Shown: positions 33,957 through 43,332 of the stretch, one piece after another
Layout: every line of letters starts with the position of its first letter
How positions within the stretch are numbered: the first letter of the stretch is position 1
Origin: Candidatus Gastranaerophilales bacterium
GTDB taxonomy: Bacteria; Cyanobacteriota; Vampirovibrionia; Gastranaerophilales; Gastranaerophilaceae
Assembly: GCA_016280955.1 (NCBI GenBank)
Contig: JAEEHV010000005.1
Location: 1-58,037, forward strand
Length of the DNA: 58,037 nt
Reading direction: 5' to 3'
Position numbers and translations under genes: made by a program
The notes under the pieces: generated by a model
Seen by the model: the letters and a program-made list of their open reading frames with translations, nothing else
Databases searched by the model: none
What the model was told of the DNA's origin: nothing

Positions 33957-35471
33957 TTATTTAAGTCTTACTGCTAAATTCTTGTATAAATCAGTGTTTA
34001 CGGGAATAGAATGCAAAACCTTATCGCAAAGCTCCTGATTTTTTACTCCGTCAGGATAGCACAAAGATACAAATGCGTTATAATAATCCGTATTTAATTC
34101 ACCAATAATATCAGATTTCATAATAAAATCCGGATATTTCGTTAAAAATCCCTGCCAGATATTTACATCATTAATAAGTTCATCAACAGAAGAATTATAG
34201 AAAACGGAGCCGCCGGGCAGTTCTCTTTCCGGTTTTGATTTGTAAATCAGATATTCTTCCCATCCTGCCGGCAGATATTTTGAATATTTTTTATTCAGAT
34301 AATCATAACTTACAGCCGCTTGATATGAACTTTTATTTGTTTTCATTATATATATCATAGGAATAGAAGGTGACTGAACTGTAAGTTTTTCCTTAGCTCT
34401 GCCTGTAATTTTTTCCGGAACTATTGTTATGCCGTTAATAACAACACCATTCTCATCTATTGAGTTCAGTGATGAAGAGAGATTACCGCATGAAGTATCG
34501 CCGCACAATTCGTTATTAAAATCGGTAATATCCTGTTTTATGCTGTAAATATAGTTTTTAAATATCTCTGAGCGTTTATTGACATTTTTTTCGTTTTTAA
34601 CCAATGTTATATATTCAAGTTCATTTTCTGCAAATTTTTTAGCAAAATCCGTTTTTGTTTCTTTGTTACTAACTTGTTTCCCTGAATTCATTCTTTCATA
34701 ACATGCTTTTATTTCATTATAGTATTTGGTATCATTTCCTTTATATTCATCTAAAAATCTGGAATAAGATTCTTTAATGTTGTATAACTCACCATACTTA
34801 CCGTTTTGTACGGATAAATCGCAATCAATCTGATTTTCTCCCACACCGTTTTTGTATATAGAATAATAAAAATCTGTTTTTTCTTGTATATCTTTTCTGT
34901 TTGGAAATTCAGGGTATTTTTTGTAGAAGTTTTCATATTTTAAAATTCGTTTTCTTATAACTTCAAACGGAACAATAATATTTTCATCTGTAATTACAGG
35001 ATTATCATAATCTTCCGATAACAAAGACAAATAAATACGATATTGTGCCGGTAAAACATTATAAAAATACTGGAGCAATACCTGATAATCAGGAATTGCC
35101 TCACAGGAATTATTTTTACATACAAAACTGATTCCTATATTCTTGTATGCATCCTGTGTAGAAATTGATATTTCACTTTCTGTTGATGCATTTTTTATAT
35201 CATCCGGCAACGCAACATTAAAATCATTTATTTTATTCTGCAATACTTCTAAATAACCATAAAATATTTTATTGCCCTCCGCAGGGTTTTCAGCCATTAC
35301 TTTATATACTGACGTCTTAAGATTTGTCATGTCAGCAATAAAATCCTGTGACTGAACAGATGTTGCATTATTGGTTGTTTTTGCATTGTTTTTTGTTCCG
35401 TTAATTACAGAAAAAACAACACAAACAATCACTATTATAATTAAACTCAATATAATTGTACGTTTTTTCAT
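33957..35471 (-). CDS. Unknown membrane-anchored exported protein with internal duplication
   Basis: This 504-aa protein has an N-terminal signal anchor (MKKR then hydrophobic to about residue 24) and an otherwise polar extracytoplasmic part. The two halves look duplicated: INDFNVALPDD / ITDFNNELCGD, LPAQYRIYLSLLSEDYDNPV / LPAGWEEYLIYKSKPERELP, and YKKYPEFPNRKDIQEKTDFYYSIYKNGV / LTKYPDFIMKSDIIGELNTDYYNAFVSL occur in the same order about 230 residues apart. Both halves have pairs of cysteines. I recognise no family. AAGGAATGG precedes the ATG. It converges on secG. Confidence 0.7.
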   Translation of the reverse strand: MKKRTIILSLIIIVIVCVVFSVINGTKNNAKTTNNATSVQSQDFIADMTNLKTSVYKVMAENPAEGNKIFYGYLEVLQNKINDFNVALPDDIKNASTESEISISTQDAYKNIGISFVCKNNSCEAIPDYQVLLQYFYNVLPAQYRIYLSLLSEDYDNPVITDENIIVPFEVIRKRILKYENFYKKYPEFPNRKDIQEKTDFYYSIYKNGVGENQIDCDLSVQNGKYGELYNIKESYSRFLDEYKGNDTKYYNEIKACYERMNSGKQVSNKETKTDFAKKFAENELEYITLVKNEKNVNKRSEIFKNYIYSIKQDITDFNNELCGDTSCGNLSSSLNSIDENGVVINGITIVPEKITGRAKEKLTVQSPSIPMIYIMKTNKSSYQAAVSYDYLNKKYSKYLPAGWEEYLIYKSKPERELPGGSVFYNSSVDELINDVNIWQGFLTKYPDFIMKSDIIGELNTDYYNAFVSLCYPDGVKNQELCDKVLHSIPVNTDLYKNLAVRLK

Positions 35472-35607
35472 TTTCTGACCATTCCTTTAACTGTTATTTT
35501 TTTATTATAATACTTTTTTTTAATATTGTCTGTTTATATTACACAAAATACACCAAAAATTTTATTTAAGCAGAATATACTTTTCTAAACAATAATTATT
35601 ATCATGC

Positions 35608-35613
35608 TAAAAT
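35608..35613 (+). promoter_or_regulatory. Extended -10 box of tsaE, leaderless geometry
   Basis: TG-C-TAAAAT ends 7 nt before the ATG at 35621; no Shine-Dalgarno. Confidence 0.5.
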
Positions 35614-35620
35614 ATATAGT

Positions 35621-36094
35621 ATGGAAAAAACTTTTACACAAAACTGTATAACCATTGATGATACAAAACAGCTGGCATATAAATTTGCTAACCTTGTTAA
35701 GGAACAAGGTTGTTTTGTTAACCTTTTCGGAGAAATTGGTGCCGGAAAAACAGCATTTGTAAAACTTGTAGCAGAAGCTCTCGGCATCAAAGAAAAAGTT
35801 ACAAGCCCCAGTTTCGTTATTCTGAATGAATATCATTCAGCATCAATTCCTGTTTATCACTTCGATTTATACAGACTGGAACATACAGGAATAAGTACAA
35901 TCACCGAAGAATTGAGAGAATATTCCGAAGGTAAAAAAATTACTTTTGTGGAATGGGCAGAATTTTCTCAGGGAGAAATTCCATTCGAAAGAATTGAAAT
36001 AAACGTAACTTATGATGACGATGATTCAAGAATTTATCAGTTCAAATCAATCGGCAAAAAAAATGAAAAAATTATTGAAGGATTATTAAAATGA
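35621..36094 (+). CDS. tsaE: tRNA t6A37 synthesis ATPase TsaE
   Basis: TsaE is the ATPase that supports TsaBD in threonylcarbamoyl modification of A37 in ANN-decoding tRNAs. The 157 aa have the Walker A GEIGAGKT near residue 40, the family motif VTSPSFVILNEYH, VYHFDLYRLE and the Walker-B-like ITFVEWAE. It overlaps tsaB by 4 nt (ATGA). Confidence 0.96.
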   Translation: MEKTFTQNCITIDDTKQLAYKFANLVKEQGCFVNLFGEIGAGKTAFVKLVAEALGIKEKVTSPSFVILNEYHSASIPVYHFDLYRLEHTGISTITEELREYSEGKKITFVEWAEFSQGEIPFERIEINVTYDDDDSRIYQFKSIGKKNEKIIEGLLK

Positions 36095-36705
36095 TATTAC
36101 TGGCTTTTGATACCTGCCTTGATAAAACATATATTACATTAAGTAATGAAAATAAAATAATTAAAAGCGAAGTTATATTATCTGACGGAGAAAATTATCA
36201 TTCGGCTTATCTTATATCAACAATAGTAAAAATATTAAAAGATACCGGCATGGAACCAAAAAATATTGATATGATAGCAACTGATATCGGACCCGGCAGT
36301 TTTACCGGAATAAGAGCCTGCGTTACCGTTGCCAGAATACTTGCCCAACAGCTTAACATTAAAGCCGTAGGAGTTCCTTCATTGGAAATTCTTTCTGAAA
36401 TATTGGGTGATAACGATTTGGTTGCGCTAGATGCCCGAAAAAACAAAGCATACATCTATGACGGAAAAATATTGGGAGCAATCGAGCTGGAAGAAGTTGA
36501 CGAAATTGTTAAAAACAGAAGAGTTATTACAGATAACAGCCTTTTTGAAAGACTCAGCAAAAATGCACAGACAGTAATTTCGTATCAAACCGGAGATTAT
36601 CCGCTTGGAGATATTTTATCAAAACTCGCACTCAAAAAGAGCGAAACTGACTGGAGAAAATTAAAACCATTATATATTCAGCCGCCTCCGGTTTTTGGAA
36701 AATAA
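36091..36705 (+). CDS. tsaB: tRNA t6A37 synthesis protein TsaB
   Basis: TsaB is the ASKHA-fold scaffold partner of TsaD in t6A synthesis. The 204 aa show LAFDTCLDKTYITLS at the start and the diagnostic IATDIGPGSFTGIRACVTVARILAQ near residue 65. The C-terminal part is short, as expected for TsaB. It is coupled to tsaE by a 4-nt overlap. The catalytic subunit gene tsaD is not in the window. Confidence 0.95.
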   Translation: MILLAFDTCLDKTYITLSNENKIIKSEVILSDGENYHSAYLISTIVKILKDTGMEPKNIDMIATDIGPGSFTGIRACVTVARILAQQLNIKAVGVPSLEILSEILGDNDLVALDARKNKAYIYDGKILGAIELEEVDEIVKNRRVITDNSLFERLSKNAQTVISYQTGDYPLGDILSKLALKKSETDWRKLKPLYIQPPPVFGK

Positions 36706-36708
36706 ATC

Positions 36709-37314
36709 TTATGCTATATTTATAACACTTAACCCCTTAAATTCAAAAATATTTTCTGTTTGATTATTTAGTTTTGCCTCGGCAAGCAATGTTCCGGTTA
36801 TAGCCTCCAGTTCTCCCATAGGCATCATATTTGCAGGAAGTTCATCAAAACCATGCTCATACTTTAATGCACCCTGAAGAAACTTACAATCTGCAGATGA
36901 ACGTTCTTTATAGTTTGAATACAGGTTCAATTTTTGTCTTGTAAGATAAACTTCAAACCTGTAAACATCGGCTCCGCCTTCTTTAAGGTTTAATAATAAA
37001 TCACTTCCTCTGGTTGAAAATCTTTGCATCCAGTTATCACGATTTAAAAATCTTTCTTCTTCATTGTGTATAAGCTGATACTGTTTGGACAGAACCCGCC
37101 ATTTCCCTTCAAGCATTGTGTTATCCCAGGGTAAAGATACACATATTATTGAGTTTTTTAAGGATACATAATTATTAAAAAACAGTTCAATATCATTCAT
37201 TGAAAATAACTTATCCAAATGAATTAACTTTCCTGTTTGAGCTTCTCTTACGGCAACTCCGCTTTCAATTGATGAAGAAGGCCCAAGCGACATACCGACA
37301 TAGTGAGTTATCAT
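36709..37314 (-). CDS. Unknown protein, possibly RNase H-like fold
   Basis: This 201-aa protein has no sure family. The N-terminal HYVGMSLGPSSSIESGVAVRE and the following strand pattern (ICVSLPWDN) resemble RNase H-fold proteins of the DUF429 type, but the usual catalytic Asp after the first Gly is a Ser/Met, so activity is doubtful. It overlaps the end of motB by 4 nt, so it is the third gene of the motAB operon and might act with the motor. Confidence 0.5.
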   Translation of the reverse strand: MITHYVGMSLGPSSSIESGVAVREAQTGKLIHLDKLFSMNDIELFFNNYVSLKNSIICVSLPWDNTMLEGKWRVLSKQYQLIHNEEERFLNRDNWMQRFSTRGSDLLLNLKEGGADVYRFEVYLTRQKLNLYSNYKERSSADCKFLQGALKYEHGFDELPANMMPMGELEAITGTLLAEAKLNNQTENIFEFKGLSVINIA

Positions 37315-38390
37315 AAATTAAAATCCTCGTCTTCCGGGATATTTGTTTTTAATTTTATAACCTGCTGTTCGGGAGTTAACACCGTATTTCCGTTAATATC
37401 TTTTGTCTGTTGTTCCTGGTCAAGTTTTATATAAACCTTCATATTTTTATCTGAAAGCTTTTCACTCTTTTGTTTTTCAGCCATTCTTCTTCTGTTTTCT
37501 TCAAGAAGTTTTCTTGCCGCCGGTGAAATTGCCTCACTTTCAACAGTTCTTATAATCTGTTCCCGTTGTTTTTGAATTTTCTCTTGTTCTGATTTTGTTA
37601 AAGAAGCAGCATCTAAAGCTCTGGTTTCCATGGTGTCTTTATATCTGTTTTTAATTATTAAGATTTCTACACGTCTGTTTTTGGGATCATTTTTAGAAAA
37701 AGAATTTTCTAAAGGTCTTGTATCAGCATAACCGATTGCTGAAAACAGTGCAGGATTAAATTTAAATCTTGCTATCATATATCGTACAACTGATGATGCT
37801 CTTGCAGAAGATAATTCCCAGTTTGAAGGATATTGAGAACTGCTGATAGGGGTACTGTCAGTGTGTCCTTCAACCCTCATTGAATGTAATACGAATTTTT
37901 TACATATTATAACTCCGACTTTATCAAGCAATTTACGTGCCTGAGCATTCAGATATGCTGAACCGGGTGCAAAAAGATAACTGTCATCAAACGACAAAAG
38001 CAACCCTTTGTCAGTCATTTTTGATGAAATACCTTCCATTTCGCCGGCTTCTTTCAGTTTTTTCAGAGAAGCTTCTATTTCTTTAAATGATTCGTCTTCA
38101 TATCTTTGGCTTATATATTCAACCATAAGTCCGGGAATAAATGAATTTGCCTGCTGTTGGTCAAACATATTCTGGCTTCCGTCTAAAATCATTTCCTGTG
38201 CATCAAACATGCTCGTTGAATCAAATGCATTTTTAAGAGATTCTTCCAGTTTTGCAAAGTCAGTGGCATCTACCTGAGCAAGAGCATACAAAACTACAAA
38301 TGTAGCAAAAAGCAGGGTGATGAAATCACCATAAGATACTAACCATCTTTCTAAGTTTTCATGCTCTTCAGGCGGTTTTTTCCTAGCCAT
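37311..38390 (-). CDS. motB: Flagellar motor stator protein MotB (OmpA-like)
   Basis: MotB anchors the stator to peptidoglycan and carries the ion-binding Asp. I start at ATG 38390 (AAGGAT 7 nt upstream) rather than GTG 38411; this gives 359 aa and an 8-nt overlap with motA. The plug and membrane helix is WLVSYGDFITLLFATFVVLYALA with the critical Asp at residue 22. The OmpA-like domain (about 130-245) has VEGHTDSTPISSSQYPSNWELSSARA and NRRVEILI. A charged Lys/Glu/Gln-rich tail of about 105 residues after the OmpA domain is unusual. No flagellar structural genes are in the window. Confidence 0.92.
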   Translation of the reverse strand: MARKKPPEEHENLERWLVSYGDFITLLFATFVVLYALAQVDATDFAKLEESLKNAFDSTSMFDAQEMILDGSQNMFDQQQANSFIPGLMVEYISQRYEDESFKEIEASLKKLKEAGEMEGISSKMTDKGLLLSFDDSYLFAPGSAYLNAQARKLLDKVGVIICKKFVLHSMRVEGHTDSTPISSSQYPSNWELSSARASSVVRYMIARFKFNPALFSAIGYADTRPLENSFSKNDPKNRRVEILIIKNRYKDTMETRALDAASLTKSEQEKIQKQREQIIRTVESEAISPAARKLLEENRRRMAEKQKSEKLSDKNMKVYIKLDQEQQTKDINGNTVLTPEQQVIKLKTNIPEDEDFNL

Positions 38391-39156
38391 TTCCTTTATC
38401 CTTTTCTTCACCCATTCCCATCAGGAATGATTGTAATTTTCTTTCAATTAAAACAGGGCTTTCGCCTGCCTGAATAGATAAAACACCTTCAATAATCATA
38501 TTTTTATATAAAAATACATCCTGATAAATAAACTTAATTCTGGTTCCCAAAGGAATCATAACAAGGTTTGCAGCAAACAGACCATAAATTGTTGCAACAA
38601 ACGCAACCGCAATACCGGCACCAAGTTTTGACGGATCGGATAAGTTCTGCATAACCTGAATTAAACCTAATACGGCACCGATGATACCCAGTGTAGGTGA
38701 ATAACCACCGAATGATTCATATACTTTAGCAGCATTGTGTACTTCTTGTTCTGTTTGGTTTAACTGGTTTTCCATCATTTCTCTTACAAGAGTCGGATCG
38801 GTACCATCGGCAACAGCTCCCAATCCGAGTGATAATAATGTGTCTGAAGCATTACTTGCTTCTTTTTCCAAAGCAATGATACCTTCTTTTCTTGCTTTTG
38901 CGGCAAAACCGCCAATTTCTGTTATTAAAGCTTTAAAATCAACTTTTGGAGGCATATATACATCTTTTAAGTGTTTTAAAGCCGATAATAATGTTTTGGA
39001 AGGAAAGCTTAAAACAATAGCTCCTGATGTACCGCCTAATACGATAAACGCAGCTGTAATCTGAAGTAACTGACCAATATTACCGCCTTCCATGGCTTGA
39101 CCGGTCAAGATAAACCCTATACCAAGGAATGTACCTATTACTGCAAATATATCCAT
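38383..39156 (-). CDS. motA: Flagellar motor stator protein MotA
   Basis: MotA surrounds MotB in the stator ring and couples ion flow to torque. The 257 aa have four membrane helices (about 3-20, 30-50, 150-172, 182-205), the cytoplasmic loop with EGIIALEKEA, and the conserved SPTLGIIGAVLGLIQVMQNL and VAFVATIYGLFAANL blocks. It has GGAGAT before the ATG and TATAAT only 12 nt upstream of the start (39169-39174), so the leader is extremely short. It heads the motA-motB-201 aa operon. Confidence 0.96.
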   Translation of the reverse strand: MDIFAVIGTFLGIGFILTGQAMEGGNIGQLLQITAAFIVLGGTSGAIVLSFPSKTLLSALKHLKDVYMPPKVDFKALITEIGGFAAKARKEGIIALEKEASNASDTLLSLGLGAVADGTDPTLVREMMENQLNQTEQEVHNAAKVYESFGGYSPTLGIIGAVLGLIQVMQNLSDPSKLGAGIAVAFVATIYGLFAANLVMIPLGTRIKFIYQDVFLYKNMIIEGVLSIQAGESPVLIERKLQSFLMGMGEEKDKGNG

Positions 39157-39275
39157 AACTATCTCCGCATTATATACTATTCTATGTACATTAAACTATA
39201 TTTTAAGGATAAGTAAATCCTTTAAATAATGGATAATATGCAGAAAATTTGAATTTTAATATAAAGTCATAAGTT

Positions 39276-40031
39276 TTATTCTTCAAGAACAACTATTTCA
39301 GGTATAGCATTAAAGCGAACAGTCAATTTGCTCGTTCCAAGTCCTTTTGTAACAATCATACGGTTTTCTGTTTCTTTAAAATCACCGCAGGAATACATAG
39401 TTCCGTATTTTGAAGGACAAATTAATGCACCTATAAACGGTACTCTGACCTGACCTCCGTGTACATGTCCAGCCAATATTAAATCTACATCTTGTTCTAC
39501 ATCAGGATAAATATCCGGTGTATGTGAAAGAAGTATTGTATATCCGTCAGTTCCTTCAAGTGCCGTTTCAGGCTGCGGAATACTGGTTTGCATATCTTCT
39601 ACACCGGCTATACTTATGTCTCCGATTTTTGTATTTGAATTTCGTAAAACTTTAATCCCATTTCGTTCTAATGCTTTTTGCACTCTGTATTTGTCAAAAA
39701 ATGCATCATGATTTCCAAGAACAGAAACCACAGGAGCATCTATTTCAGCCAGTATTTCCGCCTGCTTTTCGATTGGCATTGTATATTTTTCCGTAATTTC
39801 TTTTATATAATCACCGCCGCTTAAAACCAAATCCGGATTAAGTTCATTAACTTTTCTTACTATTCGCTTCAGACGGGCTTCTTCAAACTTACCGACATGA
39901 AAATCACTAATAAAAACTATTTTTTTTCCGTTTAGTCCGCTAACTTTATAGCGTTTTACAGAAAGCAGCTCAGGCTCAATAAAAAAAGCCCAAATGTACA
40001 GCAAAAAAATAGTAATACCTATATATTCCAT
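39276..40031 (-). CDS. Membrane-anchored metallophosphoesterase (YkuE-like)
   Basis: This 251-aa calcineurin-type phosphoesterase has an N-terminal membrane helix (about 2-16) and all metal motifs: SDFHVG near 43, SGGDY near 70, LGNHDA near 105, and AGHVHGGQV near 190. Family members act on phospholipid-linked or nucleotide-sugar substrates such as UDP-diacylglucosamine or teichoic precursors; the substrate here is unknown. It is downstream of the TPR gene by 29 nt but has its own -10 geometry. Confidence 0.9.
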   Translation of the reverse strand: MEYIGITIFLLYIWAFFIEPELLSVKRYKVSGLNGKKIVFISDFHVGKFEEARLKRIVRKVNELNPDLVLSGGDYIKEITEKYTMPIEKQAEILAEIDAPVVSVLGNHDAFFDKYRVQKALERNGIKVLRNSNTKIGDISIAGVEDMQTSIPQPETALEGTDGYTILLSHTPDIYPDVEQDVDLILAGHVHGGQVRVPFIGALICPSKYGTMYSCGDFKETENRMIVTKGLGTSKLTVRFNAIPEIVVLEE

Positions 40032-40038
40032 AGCTATG

Positions 40039-40044
40039 ATTTTA
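40039..40044 (-). promoter_or_regulatory. Extended -10 box of the phosphoesterase gene, leaderless geometry
   Basis: TG-T-TAAAAT on the minus strand ends 7 nt before the ATG at 40031; no Shine-Dalgarno. Confidence 0.5.
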
Positions 40045-40060
40045 ACACAAAAAGGATTTA

Positions 40061-41659
40061 TTACTTTGCTGAAAGTATTTTAATAATCTCCTGAAGCGGA
40101 TTTTCCCAAGAAATATGGTCATCTTGTTGTAATACAGTTATACTCTTGTACCAAAGTGTGGTTTTTTCTTTGTAATCTCCAACCCTGAACCATCTCCAGT
40201 CAGCCGCATAAGGAAGAAGTAAATATGTTTTTACTCCCAATGCTCCTGCAAGATGTGCAATTACTGTATCAACCGTTATTACAATATCCATGGCTTTTAA
40301 TGCTTTTGCTGTATCGGTAAAGTTTTTAAAATCTTTTGCAAGATTAATCATTTGCGGATATTTTTCGTTACCTTTTAATGTATCGGTATATTGGAAAGAA
40401 TATACCTGAATATTATCCATATTCAAAATCGGTTCAAAACATCTGATATTTATTGTACGTTTAATCATTCCCCTGATACCTGCAGCACCGGCTTCCCAGC
40501 ATAAACCAACCCTGAGCTTGTCATTTTTTATATCTGCCGGTTCAATATTCAGATATCCTTCCGAAAAAGGTATGTTATCATAATTCATTCCGAGAACATA
40601 CGGCAAATCTGTAATTCTTACGGTTTGCATATCTTCATTAATATCTGCATAATCAATAAATTCAGTATCCGGATAATTTGCTTTAAACAGCTCCGTCAAA
40701 CTCTTAGCTGCAGCAACTTTAATTTTTCTGTCGTTTAAAAAAGGTAAGTATCTTATGTATTGGACATGGTCGCCAAAACCCTGATCGCACACAATCGTCA
40801 ATTCATCCGCAAGTTTTGTACCCAATTTGTAAAGATTCTTTGTAGGTTTATCCGAAATATTATTGTCACGTTCGTAATATAATTTGTATCCTTCATCAAA
40901 CTTTTTTTGGGTAAGAAGGCACATGCCCAAAGAGGCTTTCCCGTCAGCACTGTAAGGAAAATTTTTAAGAAATTTGTTATAATACTCTTCTGCTTTTTCA
41001 AAATTACACAATTTTTGATAAGCAACTGCAATATTATAATCAGCATTCAGATTCCCAAATTCACCTGAAGCTTTGTAACACTCTATTGCCGATTCTTCAT
41101 CCGAATATATTAACTCTTTTAAAAAACCTAACTGCTGCCAAAAAAGTGCATTGTCCTGATGTTCTTTTAAAAATTCCAGACATATATCTTCCGCCTCGAG
41201 CAATTTTCCCGTATGAATATATGCTTTTACTTTATTAGCGATTGATTTTGGGTTATCAGGAAATAGTTCGTTCATTTTTTCCGTATATTCTATCGCTTTT
41301 TGATAATCCCTAATCTCAAACAAACTTGAAATCAGCTTATTATATACATCAATATTATCACCAAAGCTTAAAGCATGTTCCAGCACTATTGCCGCTGCAT
41401 GAAAATCCATCTTTTCATACAGAGCAAAACCGTATGCAGAAACAGTTCCGGGAGTTTCCTTCAATTCCTGTGCGTGTTTAAGATAATAAATTGCTTTATC
41501 ATAGTTTTTTAAATAAACATAATAAAGCCCAAATGAAGAATAAAGAATCGGCTCCTCAGGAAATTCCTTAACAAGCTCCAGATAAAGTTTCTCTGCCTGT
41601 TCATATTGTCCCTGCTGAGTTAACTGAATTGCCCTTTGTAGTTCTTCTTTATAATTCAT
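40061..41659 (-). CDS. TPR protein with C-terminal GT9-like glycosyltransferase fold
   Basis: This 532-aa protein has about seven tetratricopeptide repeats (residues 5-260, for example PILYSSFGLYYVYLKNYDKAIYYLKHA). The C-terminal part (about 285-525) has the pattern CDQGFGDHVQYIRYLP, LRVGLCWEAG, FKNFTDTAKALKAMDIVITVDTVIAHLAGALGVKTYLLL and DWRWF, typical of the ADP-heptose/GT9-like family found fused to TPRs. It may glycosylate proteins or cell-surface carbohydrate; this is inferred from family. It overlaps yggT by 4 nt. Confidence 0.85.
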   Translation of the reverse strand: MNYKEELQRAIQLTQQGQYEQAEKLYLELVKEFPEEPILYSSFGLYYVYLKNYDKAIYYLKHAQELKETPGTVSAYGFALYEKMDFHAAAIVLEHALSFGDNIDVYNKLISSLFEIRDYQKAIEYTEKMNELFPDNPKSIANKVKAYIHTGKLLEAEDICLEFLKEHQDNALFWQQLGFLKELIYSDEESAIECYKASGEFGNLNADYNIAVAYQKLCNFEKAEEYYNKFLKNFPYSADGKASLGMCLLTQKKFDEGYKLYYERDNNISDKPTKNLYKLGTKLADELTIVCDQGFGDHVQYIRYLPFLNDRKIKVAAAKSLTELFKANYPDTEFIDYADINEDMQTVRITDLPYVLGMNYDNIPFSEGYLNIEPADIKNDKLRVGLCWEAGAAGIRGMIKRTINIRCFEPILNMDNIQVYSFQYTDTLKGNEKYPQMINLAKDFKNFTDTAKALKAMDIVITVDTVIAHLAGALGVKTYLLLPYAADWRWFRVGDYKEKTTLWYKSITVLQQDDHISWENPLQEIIKILSAK

Positions 41660-41922
41660 AATCCTAATCCCAAAAGAATATTAAGGACTATTATCTGCAG
41701 TATCTGAAGAAAAATAAATGCTAAAATTGGCGATATATCAAGCATACCACCTATAGGCGGAATAATTCCGCGGAAAATATTTAAAAACGGATCCGTCAGC
41801 GAACGCATAAAAGCAAACGGCTGACTGTTCCAGTCAATATTCGGAATCCATGTAAGTAATATTCTTATTAAAAGCAACAAATAATAAAAGTAAAATAACG
41901 AATTTACTGCTCTTGATATCAT
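41656..41922 (-). CDS. YggT family membrane protein
   Basis: This 88-aa protein has two membrane helices (about 5-24 and 62-86) with the family motif LLIRILLTWIPNIDWNSQPFAFMRSLTDPFLNIFRGIIPPIGGMLDISPILAF. YggT proteins are implicated in osmotic tolerance or, in cyanobacteria and plastids, in thylakoid and division-related processes; the role here is unknown. It is coupled to the TPR gene by ATGA overlap and follows mtnP by 22 nt. Confidence 0.9.
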   Translation of the reverse strand: MISRAVNSLFYFYYLLLLIRILLTWIPNIDWNSQPFAFMRSLTDPFLNIFRGIIPPIGGMLDISPILAFIFLQILQIIVLNILLGLGL

Positions 41923-41944
41923 AAAAATCTCCTAATCTAATTTA

Positions 41945-42745
41945 TTAGTGAAGCTGCGAACTTGCTTTTGTATTTGCACACTCACAGTTGTTATTTTCAG
42001 CAGGTATTTTTTCTATCATCGTAAATAACAGTTTCTTTAAATTATCCACATTATTATTGAATACTTCAATAACTGCTTCATGAGATACCGGCGGAACATC
42101 ACCAACCAGCCCTGCATCATAATCTGTTATAAGAGATATGTTAAGAGGACACATATCAGCTTCTTTTACAAGATAAGCCTCAGGGAATGCCGTCATATTA
42201 ATAACTTCCCATCCCTGATTAGTAAAGAACTTCGATTCTGCCTTAGTAGAAAATCTCGGACCGTTAATTACAACAACCGTACCTGTTTCATGAACCGTAA
42301 TACCCAGTTCTTTTGCAGTTTCTATTGCCAGTTTTCTGAGTTCAGGGCAATATGTTTCTGCAGCAGAAGGGTGAGTAACAACAGGACCTTCAAAGAAAGT
42401 TGACTTTCTGCCGTCTGTCCAGTCTACAAACTGGTCACAAATTACAAAATGTCCGGGTGCTACGTGTTTTTGCAGACTTCCTGCAGCACAAGGTGAAATT
42501 ACTCTTTTACATCCGATTTCTTTCATTGCCCAAACATTTGCTCTGTAGTTTATCAAATGAGGAAGTATTGTATGACTTCTGCCATGACGCGGCATAAAAG
42601 CTACACTGTGAGAACCTATTTTTCCGATAAATAAACTGTCGGAAGGCATTCCGTAAGGTGTTTCTACTTTAACCTCTTTAATATCATCCAAAAATTTGTA
42701 AAATCCAGACCCCCCAAAAACACCTATATCTGCCAATTTTTCCAT
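41945..42745 (-). CDS. mtnP: S-methyl-5'-thioadenosine phosphorylase
   Basis: MtnP cleaves methylthioadenosine, a by-product of polyamine synthesis and other SAM-consuming reactions, to adenine and methylthioribose-1-phosphate. The 266 aa show GVFGGSGFY, FMPRHGRSHTILPHLINYRAN, SPCAAGSLQ, VINGPRFSTKAESK, the substrate motif NMTAFPEAYL near 190, and ITDYDAGLV. The MTA-type NMT motif fits phosphorylase of MTA rather than plain purine nucleosides. A Cys pair lies in the tail (NCECANT). GGGAGATG precedes the ATG. A MtnX-like phosphatase lies at 49935. Confidence 0.94.
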   Translation of the reverse strand: MEKLADIGVFGGSGFYKFLDDIKEVKVETPYGMPSDSLFIGKIGSHSVAFMPRHGRSHTILPHLINYRANVWAMKEIGCKRVISPCAAGSLQKHVAPGHFVICDQFVDWTDGRKSTFFEGPVVTHPSAAETYCPELRKLAIETAKELGITVHETGTVVVINGPRFSTKAESKFFTNQGWEVINMTAFPEAYLVKEADMCPLNISLITDYDAGLVGDVPPVSHEAVIEVFNNNVDNLKKLLFTMIEKIPAENNNCECANTKASSQLH

Positions 42746-42828
42746 TAAAACATCTCCCTCTCTTAAAATAATTTACACTCATTTATTTTAACATAAATTT
42801 TAAGATACTCAAAGAAATTTTTTAATTA

Positions 42829-43317
42829 TTACAATAGCCAGTCTGCAAGGTTACGTATTTCTCCGCAATCAAAGTTTTTTAATAAACTTATACTGTCAAG
42901 ATTTTCCGTTATCGGATTAATCACGATTTCTCCGTCTGAATACACATCAGAGTAATTTAAACCGGCATTTGCACAATACGGAACTTTTACGGTTTCTTCT
43001 TTGCACAAATATGCAAGCCCGTGTGTTCGGCAGATAATCGGTCTGTATGGGTAAACAGAACATTTTTTATCAATAAGAAACGGGCAGGCACCGCCTTTTA
43101 CAATATTTTTGATATTGTTTTGTACAATTCTTTTTTCATTATCACTGAGTTTTGCATAACCCTGCATTAAATATTCAAGCTCTGTTGCAGATAAAGGATA
43201 GTCACCCGATTCACAACAGGACGAACAACCGGGACAACAATGCAAATGCTCTTTATGTTGTTCATAGTATTTTTTCAGTTTCTTGTCTAATTCTTTTAAA
43301 AAATCAATATAATTCAT
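42829..43317 (-). CDS. YkgJ family cysteine-cluster protein
   Basis: This 162-aa protein belongs to the putative zinc/iron-chelating YkgJ family. The cysteine pattern is CCPGCSSCCESGDYPLS near residue 27, CPFLIDKKCSVYPYRPIICRTHGLAYLC near 78-105, and a further Cys near the end. Function of the family is not settled. It is the last gene of the smpB unit, 15 nt after the preceding gene. Confidence 0.9.
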   Translation of the reverse strand: MNYIDFLKELDKKLKKYYEQHKEHLHCCPGCSSCCESGDYPLSATELEYLMQGYAKLSDNEKRIVQNNIKNIVKGGACPFLIDKKCSVYPYRPIICRTHGLAYLCKEETVKVPYCANAGLNYSDVYSDGEIVINPITENLDSISLLKNFDCGEIRNLADWLL

Positions 43318-43332
43318 GATTTCAACAAGATT

